Below, piece by piece: positions 25,060 through 39,000 of a stretch of 64,000 nucleotides of DNA. How positions within the stretch are numbered: the stretch's first letter is position 1; each line of letters starts with the position of its first letter. This DNA comes from Pseudopithomyces maydicus. Taxonomy: Eukaryota > Ascomycota > Dothideomycetes > Pleosporales > Didymosphaeriaceae. Position numbers and translations under genes: made by a program. The stretch covers positions 1,550,001 through 1,614,000 of the forward strand of contig JANTUC010000004.1 of the NCBI GenBank assembly GCA_026873275.1. The letters are read 5' to 3'. The notes below the pieces were generated by a model. That model did no database searches. It had not been told where the DNA came from and worked only from the letters and a program-made list of their open reading frames with translations.

Positions 25060-26940
25060 ATTAAAAAAGAAGTTATAATTAGAGAATACTAAATAATAGT
25101 ACTTATAAACTCTAAAGTTACTAAATATTTAATCTCCCCTAAAATAATAGAAAAGTATAAACTATTTTATTAGAATAAGACGACACCTATCTAAGTAAAA
25201 ATAATAAATAAAATATTCTTCTAAAAATATAGTAAAGGCTAGTTATACCTTAAAATAATATTATTACTTATTAGTTTAGATAGACTCTAGAGCCAATATA
25301 ACTTTACTATAATATACTTAAAAAGTCTAGAAGTAATTATTAATTATAATTAATTATTAAAGTATAATCCTATTATTAATTAATAAAAGAAAATAATACG
25401 CAGCTAAAAACTTATAATTAAAATTATTAGTATAAAAAAGTTATAAGTACGCTTAAAGGTTTAGTATATATTTTAAAAAAGGAAATTAACAAAAAAAGAT
25501 TATATAATAAATATTACTTTATAAAATTATAAGAATCTATAAGAAGGATCTTTAGAAAGTAAGTATTATTTAAATATAAAGGAGTAAGCTTTAGAAAGAG
25601 GGGTAAGAAATTTTATTTATACTTTAAGAATACTAAAATTTTATAAAATTTTTTTATAAAAAAGATAGCAAAACACTTCTAAAATATTAAAAATAGGATT
25701 ATAAAATCTATTTATAAAAAGATATAAAGCTATACCTAAAATAATTATAAGTACTATTATAAGATTAATAGAAAGAATTAATAGAGTAATTAAAAAAGAA
25801 CTTAAAATAAAAATTTATATAACTTAGTAAGAGTTTAATAGCCTCTATTATACTATTTATATTAAAAAAGGATAGACAACTCCAACTATATATAAATTAC
25901 TAATAATTAAATAATAAAACTATTAAAAATTAATATTTACTACTATTAATAATAGAGCTTATAAATCGACTCTAAGGAGTTAAGTAATTTATAAAATTTA
26001 ATATATAAAATAGTTTTTATTGTATTTATATAGCTAAAGGACATAAATAGATAATTATATTCTAAATATATTATAAACTATATAAATTTATAATTATATT
26101 AATAAAACTTATAAATACCTTAGTAATATTTTAAGTAGTAGTAAATAAGACGCTATATAAATATTTAAATATATTTTATATAGTATACCTAGATAATATA
26201 CTAGTATACTCTAAAGGAACGCTTAAAGAATATATATAATATATATAAAAAGTATTAAAAAAGATAAAAGAATATTAATTACTTTTATATTTAAATAAGT
26301 ATAAGTTCTATATAATAAAAACTAAGTACTTAGGATTTATTATTTTAAAAGAAGGAATTACTATAAATTCTAAAAAGATAGCTATAGTATAAAAATAGTT
26401 ATAACTTAAATTAATAAAGAATATTTAGTTCTTTTTAAAGTTTATTAACTTTTACTAAAAATTTATTACTAACTATTCTAAGATAACGACACCCTTAATA
26501 GAGATTATAAAGAAAGAAATAGAATTTAAGTAAAAAAAGAAATAATATATAATATTTAAAAGCTTAAAGAAGCTATTTCTCTTAATATCTCTTTTATAAA
26601 TATTTAATCTATAAAGGAAAACCTAGATTAAAATAAATATATTTAATTATACACTAAGAGCAGTATTTATATAATAATATAAAAATAAGAAGTAGAGATT
26701 AATATTCTTTTATTTATAAAAATTTTCTAGAGCGGAACTAAACTATAATATCTATAATAAAGAATTATTAAGAATAGTAAATACTTTTAAATAATAAGAA
26801 ATACAGCTTATAGAAGCACTTATAAAGATTAAAATATAAATAGATTATATAAACCTTATTAGCTTTATATTAATAAAAAAACTTAATAAATAATAAGTAT
26901 AATAGGCAGAGTTTCTTATAAGCTTTAATTTTATAATTTA
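25060..26940 (+). pseudogene. pol: Protease-RT-RNase H pseudogene of element D
   Basis: An aspartic protease motif LINSKVTKYLISP (consensus LIDSGATxNFISP) begins at 25102. The RT fingers motif reads FIKFNI at about 25985-26005, and YLDN at 26186 has lost the second catalytic Asp. LGFIILKEGI follows near 26325. The RNase H region includes AELNYNIYNKELLRIV near 26735-26780, matching the Ty3/Gypsy consensus NYEIYDKELLAIV. Stop codons of the TAA/TAG type occur throughout. This is one of the clearest pol remnants in the window. Confidence 0.85.
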
Positions 26941-26992
26941 CTATTACTTAGGAACCCTTAATAGGGCGATAGATATTTTAAATAGAAAGATT

Positions 26993-26997
26993 AACCT
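26993..26997. repeat. Target-site duplication of element E, left copy
   Basis: AACCT, identical to 47460-47464. With one copy removed, D reads continuously and matches the reverse complement of B near 1530-1545. Confidence 0.88.
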
Positions 26998-27214
26998 TAT
27001 TAGAACACTAATGGTAAGGTACCTCTCCGGCACGACTTAGTACATAATAGTATAATTAGGCCCTATTATAAGATAATAGGTAGTTATTAGTTATTACTAG
27101 CTATAAAGGCTAAAAAACTAATAGATTTAATCTAGTAGTAGTTTATCTTTTTTATAATTATATAGTTATTCCTTACTAGTACTTATTTATATTACTTATA
27201 ATTAAAATTTAATA
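26998..27214 (+). repeat. 5' LTR of element E
   Basis: The 217-bp LTR starts TATTAGAACACTAATGG (originally TG at the first two bases) and ends TTTAATA. It is more mutated than its partner at its end: GACCGAAATTTGATA in the 3' LTR is AATTAAAATTTAATA here, all changes of the RIP type. Confidence 0.9.
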
Positions 27215-27480
27215 TTTAAACTACTCTCTACTTTATTATAAGTAGTCTATATAAAACTATTAATATAGGGACTAAAAATTAGGGAACTCTATATTTTAGT
27301 AATATTTTAAACTCTAGTATCGCCTCTATTAATAGTAGGAATAAAGAAGGGGTAAAAGGATTAATTATAATTTTATTTATTTTAGTTAGGGATATTAATT
27401 TTATATTACTATAAAACTCTTTAGAGAAGTAATTATTTATTATTTTAAATTTTTAATTTAAGCTAATAGTATTAGATAAT
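27215..27480 (+). other. Element E 5' leader
   Basis: This is the sequence between the 5' LTR and the first gag-like translation. A primer-binding site should start at 27215, but it is too mutated to assign. Nothing else is recognised. Confidence 0.4.
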
Positions 27481-28700
27481 ACTATTTTATGCTAAATTAG
27501 TATAAAAAGGTTTAAAAACCTTATAAAAGCTAAGAAGTGGCTAGAGGAGCGGAAAAATAAATATAAATTTTAATATATTAACTTTATCTTAGATAAATAT
27601 TAATAAGGGGATATTAAAACTTTATTTAATAAAGAGAAAATTACTTTTTTAAGATATTTAGTACTATTAATACTATCCTTATACTCTCTAATATAAAAGT
27701 AATTATATAAGTACTAGGCGAAGGACTAAAGGGACTATAATTATTAAAAGGAGGATTATAATTTATATTTCTAATCTTTTAGGTTCTACTTTACTACTAA
27801 GTAACTAAAGGTTAACTATACCCTATAATTTATTAGTAAGACGTTAAGAACTACTTAAAGGATTAAAATATAATTTAAAAAATATAAAACCCCTTATAAG
27901 AGGAGTCTTAGATTAAGTTATAATTAAAAATATTAAAAGCCCTTAAATTACTAGAAAAATATTAATAATTAGTATATAATTAGCTAAAATATTACTATTA
28001 AAGGGCTGAATAGATGCCTTTAGAGTTATTAACTTATATATAAAATTATTAGGAAGAATTAAATGTTATAAATATTAAATAATAAAAGCTAAATTATATT
28101 AGGTATTTATACCCCTTAATCTAATAGAAACTTTAAATAATTCTAATAAATCTTAAAATCACGGTGGCTAATATTAAATTATAGGCTTTTATTATCTATT
28201 AAATAGAAAATTTAACTAAAGGCTCTTACCTATAATTAAGGTCTATAAATAAGGGATAAAAAACCTCTTAATTATAATTAAAGCCTAAGGGATAGAAAAA
28301 CCTTTAAAAAAGACCTAAAAAGTAAGCTAAGTGGGGTAAGAATTTTAAAAAGACTAATTTAATACTATCTAGTAGTAGTATAAACACTAGTTCTATTAGA
28401 TATTATAATTATAATAAGCTAAAATACCTCTAATATAATTATTTAACGCTAGTAAAGTCGCTAAAATCTAGTTAAAAGGACTTAAATAAAGCCCTAAGTA
28501 AAGGCTTATTATTAAAAAAATAAAGGGTGAAAGGTATAATAATAGTTCTTATTATTTATATTAATTTAGTTATAAGCTATCTTAATAAGGACTCTTAAAC
28601 TTTAGTTAAGAGAACTTTATTTAGGTAATTATATAATTAACTTAAGGGGATACTAATTCTACTAGTAAGAGTAAATTAACTAGATAGAACTATTAACGCC
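27481..28700 (+). pseudogene. gag: gag pseudogene of element E with Cys/His-to-Tyr zinc knuckle
   Basis: The broken plus-strand frame ends with a zinc knuckle at 28401-28442 reading Y-Y-N-Y-N-K-L-K-Y-L-stop-Y-N-Y. Positions 1, 4, 9 and 14, which should be Cys, Cys, His and Cys, are all Tyr, with exact C-x2-C-x4-H-x4-C spacing. TGT/TGC to TAT/TAC and CAC/CAT to TAC/TAT are single RIP transitions. The protein would have been the nucleocapsid. The start of the frame cannot be fixed because ATG codons have been destroyed. Confidence 0.72.
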
Positions 28701-31700
28701 TTAATAAATACTGCTTTAGTATTTAATTTAATTATTACTTAACTTACTTTAGAGTTAGAAGAAATTATATAACCCTTTAATAAATTACTAATAAAAGTAG
28801 TAAACGGATTAGAGCTAAAAGTTTATAAAATAATAATTTTAAAAGTTAATTTTAAGGATTTAAAGGGGTACTGTATCTTAGAGAAGATACCTTTTATAAT
28901 TATAAATATTATAAAATATAAAATATTCCTAAGGCTGCTATAATTAAATAAAAATAATTTTATAATTAATATTATAAGCTAAAAGTTATTATTTAAAAAT
29001 TAAATAAAATTAAAAGCTCTATCTAAGGATATTATAAAGCTTAAAAATATAGAAGACTTTAATTATATCCTTAAGGATTTATAAGCAGATATATATATAT
29101 ACTTAATAAATAAGATTAAAAAGCTTAGCCTAGTAGGCGTAATTAGGTTTAAGTATCCTAAATACCCCTGATTTATAAGGAATATACTAATATAGCTTTT
29201 ATAAAGGATTATAAGGTTTTAGCTCTACACTTAATAAATAATTTAAAAATTTAATTAAAAAAAGGAACTAACTTTTTATTCTCTCTTTTATATAACCTCT
29301 TAGTAGTAGAGTTAGATACCTTAAAAAAATATATTAAAAAGTATTTATTTAAAAGCTAAATTAAGTATTTAAAGTTATTAGTAGGAGCCCTAATCCTTTT
29401 TATAAAAAAAGATAGTAGCTTATATTTATATATAAATTATAAGGGATTAAATAAGGTTATTATTAAAAATAGAAGACCTTTACCCCTAATTATAAAGTTA
29501 TTAGACTGGCTTAAATAAGCTAAGATCTTTATAAAATTAAACTTAAAAGATATATATTATAGAGTCTATATTATAGAAGGAGATAAATGGAAAACCGCTT
29601 TCTATATAAGATACAGTTATTTTAAATATATAATAATGCTTTTTAGCTTAATAAATACCTTAGTTTAGTTTTAGGGTATAATTACTTAAACTCTAGTAGA
29701 TTTACTAGATATTAATTATATTATCTATTTAGATAATATTCTAATCTTTTTAAATAATAAAAAGGATTATATAGAGTATATTAAAATAGTTTTATATAGG
29801 CTGCGGGAGGCGAAGCTATATATTAATAAAAAGAAGTATAAATAGTATACTAGGTTTATTAAGTATTCTAATTTTATTATGATACTAAAAGGACTATAAG
29901 TAGATCTAAAGCGTTTTAAAGTAGTAGAAACCTGGCCAAAACTAACCTATATATAGAATATTAGAGTATTTATTAAGTTTATAAATTATTATTAACGATT
30001 TATTAAGCATTTTTCTAAAATTACTTTATTATTAACTATTTTAATTTAAAAAGTGCTAAATAGTGCCCGTTAAGGGTTAACTATAAGAAGGGAGGAAAGT
30101 ATATAATTAAATATTAAAAAAAGGCTATAAAGGCTTTTTAGAAACTTAAAGATACTTTTCTAAAAGTTTTAATTTTTATTTATTTTAAGCTAGATAGATA
30201 TATTAGATTTAAAATTAATATATTAGATAAGGCGATTAGTGCTATTTATAATTAATTAGTATTAAAAGAAGGCTTAAAAGGCGAATAAAGATTAATTAAT
30301 TTTTTTTAAAAAATTAGATACCACTTAATATAATTATAATATATACGACTAAGAACTTTTAATTATAATTAAAAATATAAAGCACTAAAGGCATTATCTT
30401 TAAAATTTTTATTTTAAACTCTTAACTAACTACTATAACCTTTAATAGTTTATAGAGATAAAAATATTAAACTTATATTATATTAGATTATATCTAGTGC
30501 TATTAGAGTATAACTTTATTATAAAGTATTAGATAGGGGACATAAACCTAGTAAATAAATTATTAAAACGCCTAGATTATATAAAGGAGATTAAAACCCT
30601 TAGATAAAAAAATTATAAAGCTTTTATAAAGCCCTTAGTAAAGCTTTTATTTAAAAGAGATAAGGGCCTAGTAGTCTTAATAATTACTATTTATTTAGAA
30701 TAAAAAAGGGTAGACTAGAATTTTTAAAAAGCTATAAAATCTTTTAAGAAAAAGAATTTTAAATTCTTAAGTTAAAATAGGACTCTTAAAGATTAAGAAG
30801 GCCTAGATATTTAAAAAATAGATATATTAAATAAAGAGTTTAATAGTCTAGTATAAAATAAATTAAATAGTTAGAATTTAACTATTACGGAGCCGAAAGG
30901 CAGATTATAGAAATAGAATAAACTAAATAATACCTTTATAAAATTAAAATAGTTAAAGCAGCTAGGCTTAGTAGAAAAAAATTATTATAATTAAAGAGTG
31001 CTATAATAGGCCTCTTATTAATTATTTTAATATAACTAAGATATTAGAGCAAGTAAAGAGATATTATTACTAAATAGATATATTAAAGGATATATTTAAT
31101 TATATTTATAACTATTTACGCTGTTAGAGGGCGAACTTAAAGAAGTATAAATTATATAGGTTATTATATTCTTTACTAGTTCTAGACCGACCCTAGTAAT
31201 ATATTATAATAGACTTTATTATAAATTTATCCTTAAGTACATTTATTAAGGTTATCTTTAATATAATTCTTATAATTATAGAATAATTTTTTAAAATAAT
31301 ATATTATATACTAGCCAGGATAGACTAGAATAGAAATAATTTAATTAAAATCTAGATTAAAAAAGTCATCTAATTATATAGTAATCTAGAAATAATTCTA
31401 TTAAATAAAGAATCTATAATACAGGCAAAGCACTAGGAAATCTTTTATTATTATTTAAACTTAAAAAGGGTTCTTACGTTAGCTTTTTACTTATAGACTA
31501 ATAGGTAGATAGAATAATAAAATTAAATTTTAAAATAGTACCTACACATCTTTTGTAGCTTAGAATAAGATAATTAGATTATTTAAATATTATTAGCTAA
31601 ATATATATATAATAATAATAAATATACCTCTATAGGGTATATATTATACTAAGTCTATTATAAATATAACCCCTAGGAGCTAAACTGGTTAAAATAAAGT

Positions 31701-31960
31701 CTAAGAGATAGAGAAAGTCCTAAAGAGTTCTAAATTATAAAAAAATTTTTTAAAATTTGCCTAAAGGCGGTAAAGAAGTTAAAGCTTATATAAAAGTACT
31801 ACAAAGAGATTATAAATAAGAAAAGACTACTTTTAATTCTAAAAATAGGTAATAAGGTGTTTATTAGTAATAGATATATAAAAAGTATTAAATTAAATAA
31901 AAAATTAGATTAGAAGTTCCTTAGATCTAAAAAAATAATATAATATATTAGAAATTTACT
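28701..31960 (+). pseudogene. pol: Protease-RT-RNase H-integrase pseudogene of element E
   Basis: Domains appear in Ty3/Gypsy order. An aspartic protease motif LINTALVFNLII (consensus LIDTGASxNFIS) lies at 28701. RT has FIKLNLKDIYYRVY at 29528 and YLDN at 29726. RNase H follows, then the integrase zinc-binding region with YNYLRCQRAK (consensus CDVCQRAK) near 31105. The integrase core has IDFIINLPLSTFIKV near 31215-31250 and TLAFYLQTNRQIEQQNQIL (consensus GFHPQTDGQTERVNQ.LE) near 31475-31530. Stops are TAA/TAG only. The integrase C-terminus is cut at 32061 by C2 and continues at 44509 with the chromodomain. Confidence 0.87.
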
Positions 31961-32057
31961 AATAGCCTATAAAATTAAATTACTTAAATTAAATAGCGCT
32001 TATTCTATATTCTACCTCTTATTATTAAAATTATATATAATTTAGGGCACTTTGCAC

Positions 32058-32061
32058 CTAT
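32058..32061. repeat. Target-site duplication of C2, left copy
   Basis: CTAT, matching 44505-44508. Four bases is the exact match; an extra base on either side differs. Confidence 0.65.
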
Positions 32062-32398
32062 TGTACCATGGGGAGGTGGTCTCCCTATAGATAGATAATT
32101 TAATTAATTAATTATATAGTATTAGGTAAGACTTTAGTTAGTATATCTATTAGGAGAGATCCTTAATAGGAGGATTATTCTACCTTTATACCTTATAACT
32201 TAAATAAGAATAACGATGAGGCCTTTCTACTAAATAGTTTTAATTTATTATATATATTATATTAGTCGACTATACCTATATAATAACTCCTCTAACTACT
32301 ACTACTACAGGTGCCTAATATTCCTAGATTTCTTACTTTACTAGGGATATCTATAAAATTCTAATTAAAAATTCTTATACGCACCTAGTACTGCTTTA
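32062..32398 (+). repeat. 5' LTR of C2
   Basis: The 337-bp LTR starts TGTACCATGGGGAGG and ends CTGCTTTA (CTGCTTCA in the 3' LTR). It is more RIP-mutated in its distal part than the 3' LTR: for example TAATATTCCTAG here against CAACATTCCTGG at 44422-44433. A GGGAG/CTCCC stem-loop lies just inside the start. Confidence 0.92.
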
Positions 32399-33000
32399 AT
32401 AGTAATTATATTAAAGGGGCGCGGTAAGTAGGAAAAGATTAAAAAAGAGTTATTTAGTAAATATTAGTTTAATTCTATATATCTATTTATCTATTAAGCT
32501 ATCTATGTAGAATATAAGATACTATAGTAATATAATAGATTGTTATACTTAATAAAGTTTTAGGTGCTCCTGTAATAAGAGATTATAATTAGATAAAAGT
32601 AGTCTTAAAAAGAGAATAAGAAGCTCTAAATTTAATATAAAAAGTATTCTATCTATATATAAGTACTATAGTTACTACTAAGAGGGTAAAGGCACACTAA
32701 GAGAGTATTATATAATTAATAATTATTAAGAAGGTGCATTAATTAAATATTAATTAAAAAGGTTAAAGCTAAGAGGATTTTTAGTTATAAAATAAGAAAC
32801 TCCCTATCACAAATTCCTTATTATTTACTAGACTACTATTATACTATACTTAGTTTACTATTTATATACCCTTATTATTAATTATAATTACCTATAACTC
32901 TATTATTATTATATCTATATATACTAAATATAGCCTACCTAGCAACTCTAGCGGCTAAAAATTATTTACTTTACTTAAGGGTAGTAAGAATAAATTAAAC
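32399..33000 (+). other. C2 leader
   Basis: This 600-bp stretch between the LTR and the first gag-like sequence includes a small GC patch (GGGGCGCGG) near 32414. No primer-binding site could be assigned to a tRNA. C1 has lost most of this region. Confidence 0.45.
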
Positions 33001-36000
33001 TTTAAGCTAATCTATTCTAAAGAGTATTAGGTGCCCTTTATAGGTAGAGGATATATACTATAACTATATATATTAAACCTTTTACTATACTTTAATAGTA
33101 ATAATATAATAAAGTTCCTAGAGGACTATAATCGCGTTATTAATTATTATTAATATAATAATCTTAATAAGCTCCTATAGCTTCTAGACTTTTATTAAAC
33201 TTAATTAAAGCGCATAATTAGGTTTATAAAGGAGTTTAAAAAGAATAATTAGAAGGGTCTCTAAAAGGCTATTCTAGTTTATTAAAAGGAGATAAATATT
33301 TTTTAAATAGTAATAAGTTAATCCTTCTTAGAGAGGTTCTATTTTAATATTTTTTAAAACCCTAAGCTAAGAATAACGTAATACTATATTAAATTTATAA
33401 TATATATAGGGGCCTGTATAAAGTAAAACTAAATTTAGGAGTATAAAAAAGGCTTCTTCTTCTTTTAAGAATTATATTAGTAAGATAAAGAGTATATATT
33501 ATTATATATACTATTACCTAGGCCTACGCTTAGTAACCTACTTATATATAATATAGATACTATCTATATTTTTATAAAGGGATTAGAAGAGTAAAGGAAG
33601 AGTATTCTAAGCTATAATTCTATATATATAAGCTAGAATACCTAGCGTATCTATAATTTTATCTTAGCTAGGGATATAGAGTAGATAAACTAGTATAATT
33701 ATTTATAAGTCTTATTAATTACTTAATTATAGATAGTGCTAGTATTATTAAGTTATTTTAAAATTACTCCTAAAGCTAATAGGAATATAAAAATATAGTA
33801 ATTATATAAAAACCTAAAGGGAATAAGCCTAAACACTTAAAAAGCTATATTAATTATTAAAAAGTTAGGCTATAGGTATCTCTAGGGGATAAAGGATATT
33901 AATTAGAATATAAAGTCCTTAAAGCACTTTTTAAGCTAAGTTATATTAAGTTAGTTAGCTAGATTAGCTACCTACTTAAGTAGTTTAAATAGAAATACTA
34001 AATTATTTATAAACCTATTAAGGCCTTTATAAAGCTACGCTAGCCCTTAATAAAATAGGGGGCTTTATCTATAGTAGAACTAGCGTAGGGATAAAAGCTA
34101 GGCACCTAATAATAAATAAAAAAGTAATAGAGCGTATTTTAGCTATATATTATTAAAATATAATATAGGCTATTACCCACAGCTTATTTAACTATATAAA
34201 AGGAACTAAATCTACTGCTTTTATAATTAGTTTTTTAAGTTCTTTTACTTCTAGTTTAATAATATAAACTACCCACTAAGAGACGTATCTAGTATAATTC
34301 TATTTATAGGGTAATATAAGTAGCTCCTATAGAAGGTTAAGGAGAGATTCTAAGTTACTAATTAATAGATATAGAATTAGATCTATTAAGAGGTTTAGCT
34401 AGAGTTATAAAGTAATATTTTATTTATAGTTCTTAGAGTGTGGGTGTAGGGTAACACTATATTAGAAGTTATAATAAATAAATATAATTTTAAGATCCTC
34501 TTTAAGATAGCTAATATATTTAAAAATAATTTATAAAAGATATATCCTGCCCTTTATAACATAATTAATAGCTTTAAGGAGGATTACCTTAAAGGGGATT
34601 TAGAGGAGGTAAATATATAAACTAAATCTTAATTATATAGACTATTATAGTCTCTATCTAGTAATAACTTTATTTTATTATAACCTTATACTCCTACTAT
34701 AAAGGCTTAAAAGGCCCTTTAAAGCGGCTTATAAAGCTATACTGCTTTAAAGATAGTATTTTATTATAATTAAAATAATATAATTAACTAATAAGCGCCT
34801 ATACTTAGTTCTTCTATTTTATATCCTTCTATTAAGTAAGACACTTAAGACTTAATAATTTTACTACCTATTATATAAAGATCTAGGCTTTTAGATTCTT
34901 TTAAATAGCCCTTAATAGACCCCTTATAAAAGTATATAATATCTTTAATTAATACTTTAAGTAGAGTAATAAGAGAGCTTCTACAGTTAGGAGTCTAATT
35001 AGATAAGAGATACTAAAACACTAATTTAAAAATTTTCTAAAATAAATATTATTTAGAGATTACTAAATTAAGAAATTTAATATTTTATTATAAAAGACCT
35101 TATTTATTATTTTAAATTCTATTAACTGCTACAGTAAGCTATTAACTAAAAAGAGAAGACTAACTATACTTAATAAAATAGATTAGTCTAATTTATAGAA
35201 GGAAACACTATATTTAAAATATATTATTTAATTAAGGTAGACGAGATTTACTAAATTATAAATAATAAAAAAGAGGGGGCTAGGCCAGTAAAATAATATA
35301 TAAGTTACTTATATATTATTTTATTAGCTAGTCTAACGCGCTAGCGCTAAAAGAATAAAAATTAATATATTTAGCTTAAAGGCATTTAAAATAAAATTAA
35401 AAAATTATAAATTTTAGAGTTCTACCTAAAAAAGTTATAAAAATTAAAAAGATAGGGCACTAAGTATTTAATAAAAGAGACACCTAAGAGACTTAAAAAG
35501 ATAATAATACTATAAAAAAGATTTAAATATAAGAGTAAAGTAGTAACTTAGCCACGCTTACGCGAGAACTCCCTACTTTATAAATATAATTTAATAGGAA
35601 TAAGTATTAGGCAAAATATCTTATTAATACTAAGTTATAAATTAATCTAATTTAAGAGAGTGCAATAAGGGCGCTATACTTAGTTTATAAAAATACTTTA
35701 AAAGAGTATAAGCAAAATATACTAATATCTATAAATAGAGGAGAGTCGCTAATTATAAGGACTACTTATAATATTAAAATATAAATAGGGGTAGTAATAA
35801 TAGTTACTTACTTCTATATAATAGAGAATCTAACCTAATTTATTATTTTAGGGGTATTATAGTGCGCAGTAGCAAGACTAAATATATAATATATTATATA
35901 GAGTTAGTTATATTGCTAAATATTCTCCTCTAACTTATAATAAAATACTATCTTTATCGCATTTAATCCACCTATATTAGGTTTAAATATATATAGCCCT

Positions 36001-39000
36001 TATATTATAGAAATATTAAACGCAATTATTATCTTTAACTTATAAAGTAAAAAGGATAACTCCTTTAAAAAGCTATACTAGGGAAAATATAAGTATAGTA
36101 AGGGAGTATAATTACTTATAACTAAAATTAGCTATATTTATAGCTATATTCTAATTAAAGTAGATATAGAGTTAGGTAAACTATAAAACCTATACTCTAC
36201 TTAGGAACTAAAAGAAGTAGTAAACTAAAATAAAGATATAGATAGGCTGGTTACTAATTATAAAAGGTACCTTTATACCTATATAAATATAAGTAATATT
36301 ATATAAAATATATAATAATAAGAGCGAGAAAGATAAAAGAAGCTAAAAAAATATTTACCTATTTTAGTACTTCTTTAAGAACAGCTCCTTTATTATAATA
36401 GTAAAAGGTAGAGGGCAGCGAACTTAAGTATAGTTAAGTAATAAGAGGAGGTAAATATTATATATAAAAGGGTAGCTAATAAGGTTTACTTAATAGATAT
36501 ACTAAAAGACTATTAAGTAACTAGTAACTTCAGCAATTTTAATTAAAGAAGTAGATAAATATATAAATAAAAATAACTTTATACTTCTGCGCTGGCTTCC
36601 TTAGGACTATATAATTACTTATTTAAAAAAAGACACGCTAGGTTTACTAAAGGAACTAGACTAATAAAGGCCTAATTTAAAACCTCTTAATTTAGTTTTT
36701 ATCTACACCCAGAAGAAGTGGCTTTAATAAAGGAGATAATATATAATTAAAAAGGGGTAATTATATTTAATTTTAATAAGATAGGAAGGTTCTTTCCTAA
36801 TATAGTATTATTATATTAAATTTATATTATTAAGTATATTACTTAGTAGAAGCCTACTTTTCGATTTCTAAAAAAGCTATAGGATATAGTAATAGGGATA
36901 ATATAAAAATATATTATATAAGATATTATAAAAGAGTATAATAACTAATACTGCAATCTATAGTTTCTAGTACTAAAGAAGGACTTTAAATATTAGTTTA
37001 TCTTTAATATTTAGAAGATAAATAAGGTAACTATATAAGATATAATATTTCTACTATACGTAGATAACTTCTTAAAGATATTTACTAATAGCTTTCTAAT
37101 TATACTAGTAAACTTCTTCTTAGGGTACGACTAACTAGAGCTTTATAAGAATAATTATAATATTATTACTATTATAATAGCTAGTCTACTAATATAATAA
37201 TATATTCTATCCTAAGGTGTAATAAATATATCTACTATATTCCTTCGCGCCGTTCTTAAAGTCCTATAAAAATACTATCTATATAACTATACCCTATTTA
37301 TTAATAACGTATATATAAAGGGAGTAAAAGGGGAAGTAGATCTATTACTAGTACTAGAATTACTTAGTATTTATAAATACGTGCTAGAATATATCTAAAA
37401 GATAAACTAAGTTCTAGTAAATATAAAGAGGGCTGGGGGTATAATATCTAAAATAAAGTATTTCTAAAAAATAGATCGCCTAATAGTAATTAGTTATAAA
37501 ATTAATACTATAAAATAATATCCTTAGAAGTCTAAAGTAGAGAAGATTCTTAATTAGCTAGTATATTATAACTAGAAGAAAATTAAAATATTTATAAGGA
37601 TATATATCTACTACTAATAATAAATCTATTATTTCGCGTTAATCGCGAAGCCTCTCTTCTACCTAATAAAAAAGAATATCGATTTTTAGTAGGAAGAACC
37701 TTAATAGAAAACTATAAATAGGCTTAAGTATATTATTATATTAACACCAGCGCTAATAGCACTAGATTATAATTCTAAATAAATAATATACTTAGGAGTA
37801 GATATAAGCGCCTAGAGAGTAAGAGTAGTAATTAAATAATTAGAAGTTAATAGGAAGTGTTACTTTATATAATTTAAAAATACTATATAATCTATAAAAT
37901 AGTAGAAGTAGCACTCTATTAAACTAGAAATTAGAGCAGTACTATAGGCACTAAAAAAGCTATAGTACTACCTCTATAAAGTATACTTTATAATTAAAAT
38001 AGACGCTTAGGTCTTAATTTACTAATTAAATTAGATAGGTATAGAGGTGCTAAGCTTATTAATAGATTAATAAATAGCTATTATCTTACTATAGGACTTT
38101 AAAATTAAATATATAAAAGGAAAGAAATATATTATTATAAATATATTATTTTAATATTCTTAATTAAATAGCTGGCAGCCGCCAGAAGACCTTAAGGATA
38201 ACTTAAATATATATATTAATTATACTATATATAAAAGTATAAAATATAACCTATTAACCTATAAAACGCTTACAGACGATTATCTACTAAAGGCTAAGTA
38301 TAAGAATAAATTTAGAAAGATTATTTAATACTTAGTATATTAATATATTCCTATAAAAATACTAGCTAAAAAGAGGAGAGTATAAAAATAATAAATTCTA
38401 ATTTTCTACTTCTTAGACTTAATACTATTTAAAAAGGCGTCTAAAAATATAGCGGTAAAAAGAGTTATAGATAATAAAATAACTTAAAAAGTTATAATTA
38501 TAAAGGTTTATATATAACTTAAATATTAGGGTGTTAATAGAACTACTATTACTATTACTTAATAATACTAGTAGAAGGATCTCTAGAATATAATAAAAAA
38601 ATATATTACTACTTATATTAAATGCTAAATTCACTTATTAAAAAGAATATAATATATACTAACTACTACGTATAGCTAGACTCTATAAGAAAAAGTATTT
38701 ATAAATATTATATATATACTACGTAGTAGAGGGTATTTATTCCTTATAATAGTTTAAGAGTAAGTTACTAATTAACTAGAAGTAAGAGTGCTCTATAAAA
38801 CTAACTTAAAAGAAATTATAAAGTTCTTTTATAAAAATATTATTTATTACTAGTTATAAACCTAAGAGTTTATAGTAGATAATAGCCCTAAAAATAGAAT
38901 ATAACTTAATAAGCTAACTTAGAGGTAAAAAATAAAAAAAGTAATTACCTTAGCGCAGAATCCCTAAGTAAATAATTTTATAGAATCTAATTATATCCCT

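Larger units (their letters stand above)
24479..26997 (+). mobile_element. Gypsy element D, central part (protease, RT, RNase H)
   Basis: This is a plus-strand relative of B. It starts abruptly at the C1 junction, equivalent to B position 10072, and ends where E inserts after AACCT (26993-26997). It resumes at 47465. It supplies the uninterrupted sequence that proves the insertion of A in B. Gag and 5' LTR are missing. Confidence 0.87.

Noticed and set aside
38425..38634. Minus-strand open frame of 69 codons
   Set aside because: It is antisense to the pol region of C2 just before integrase. The sense strand shows the real family motifs; the frame is low-complexity Asn/Ser/Ile/Leu/Tyr.
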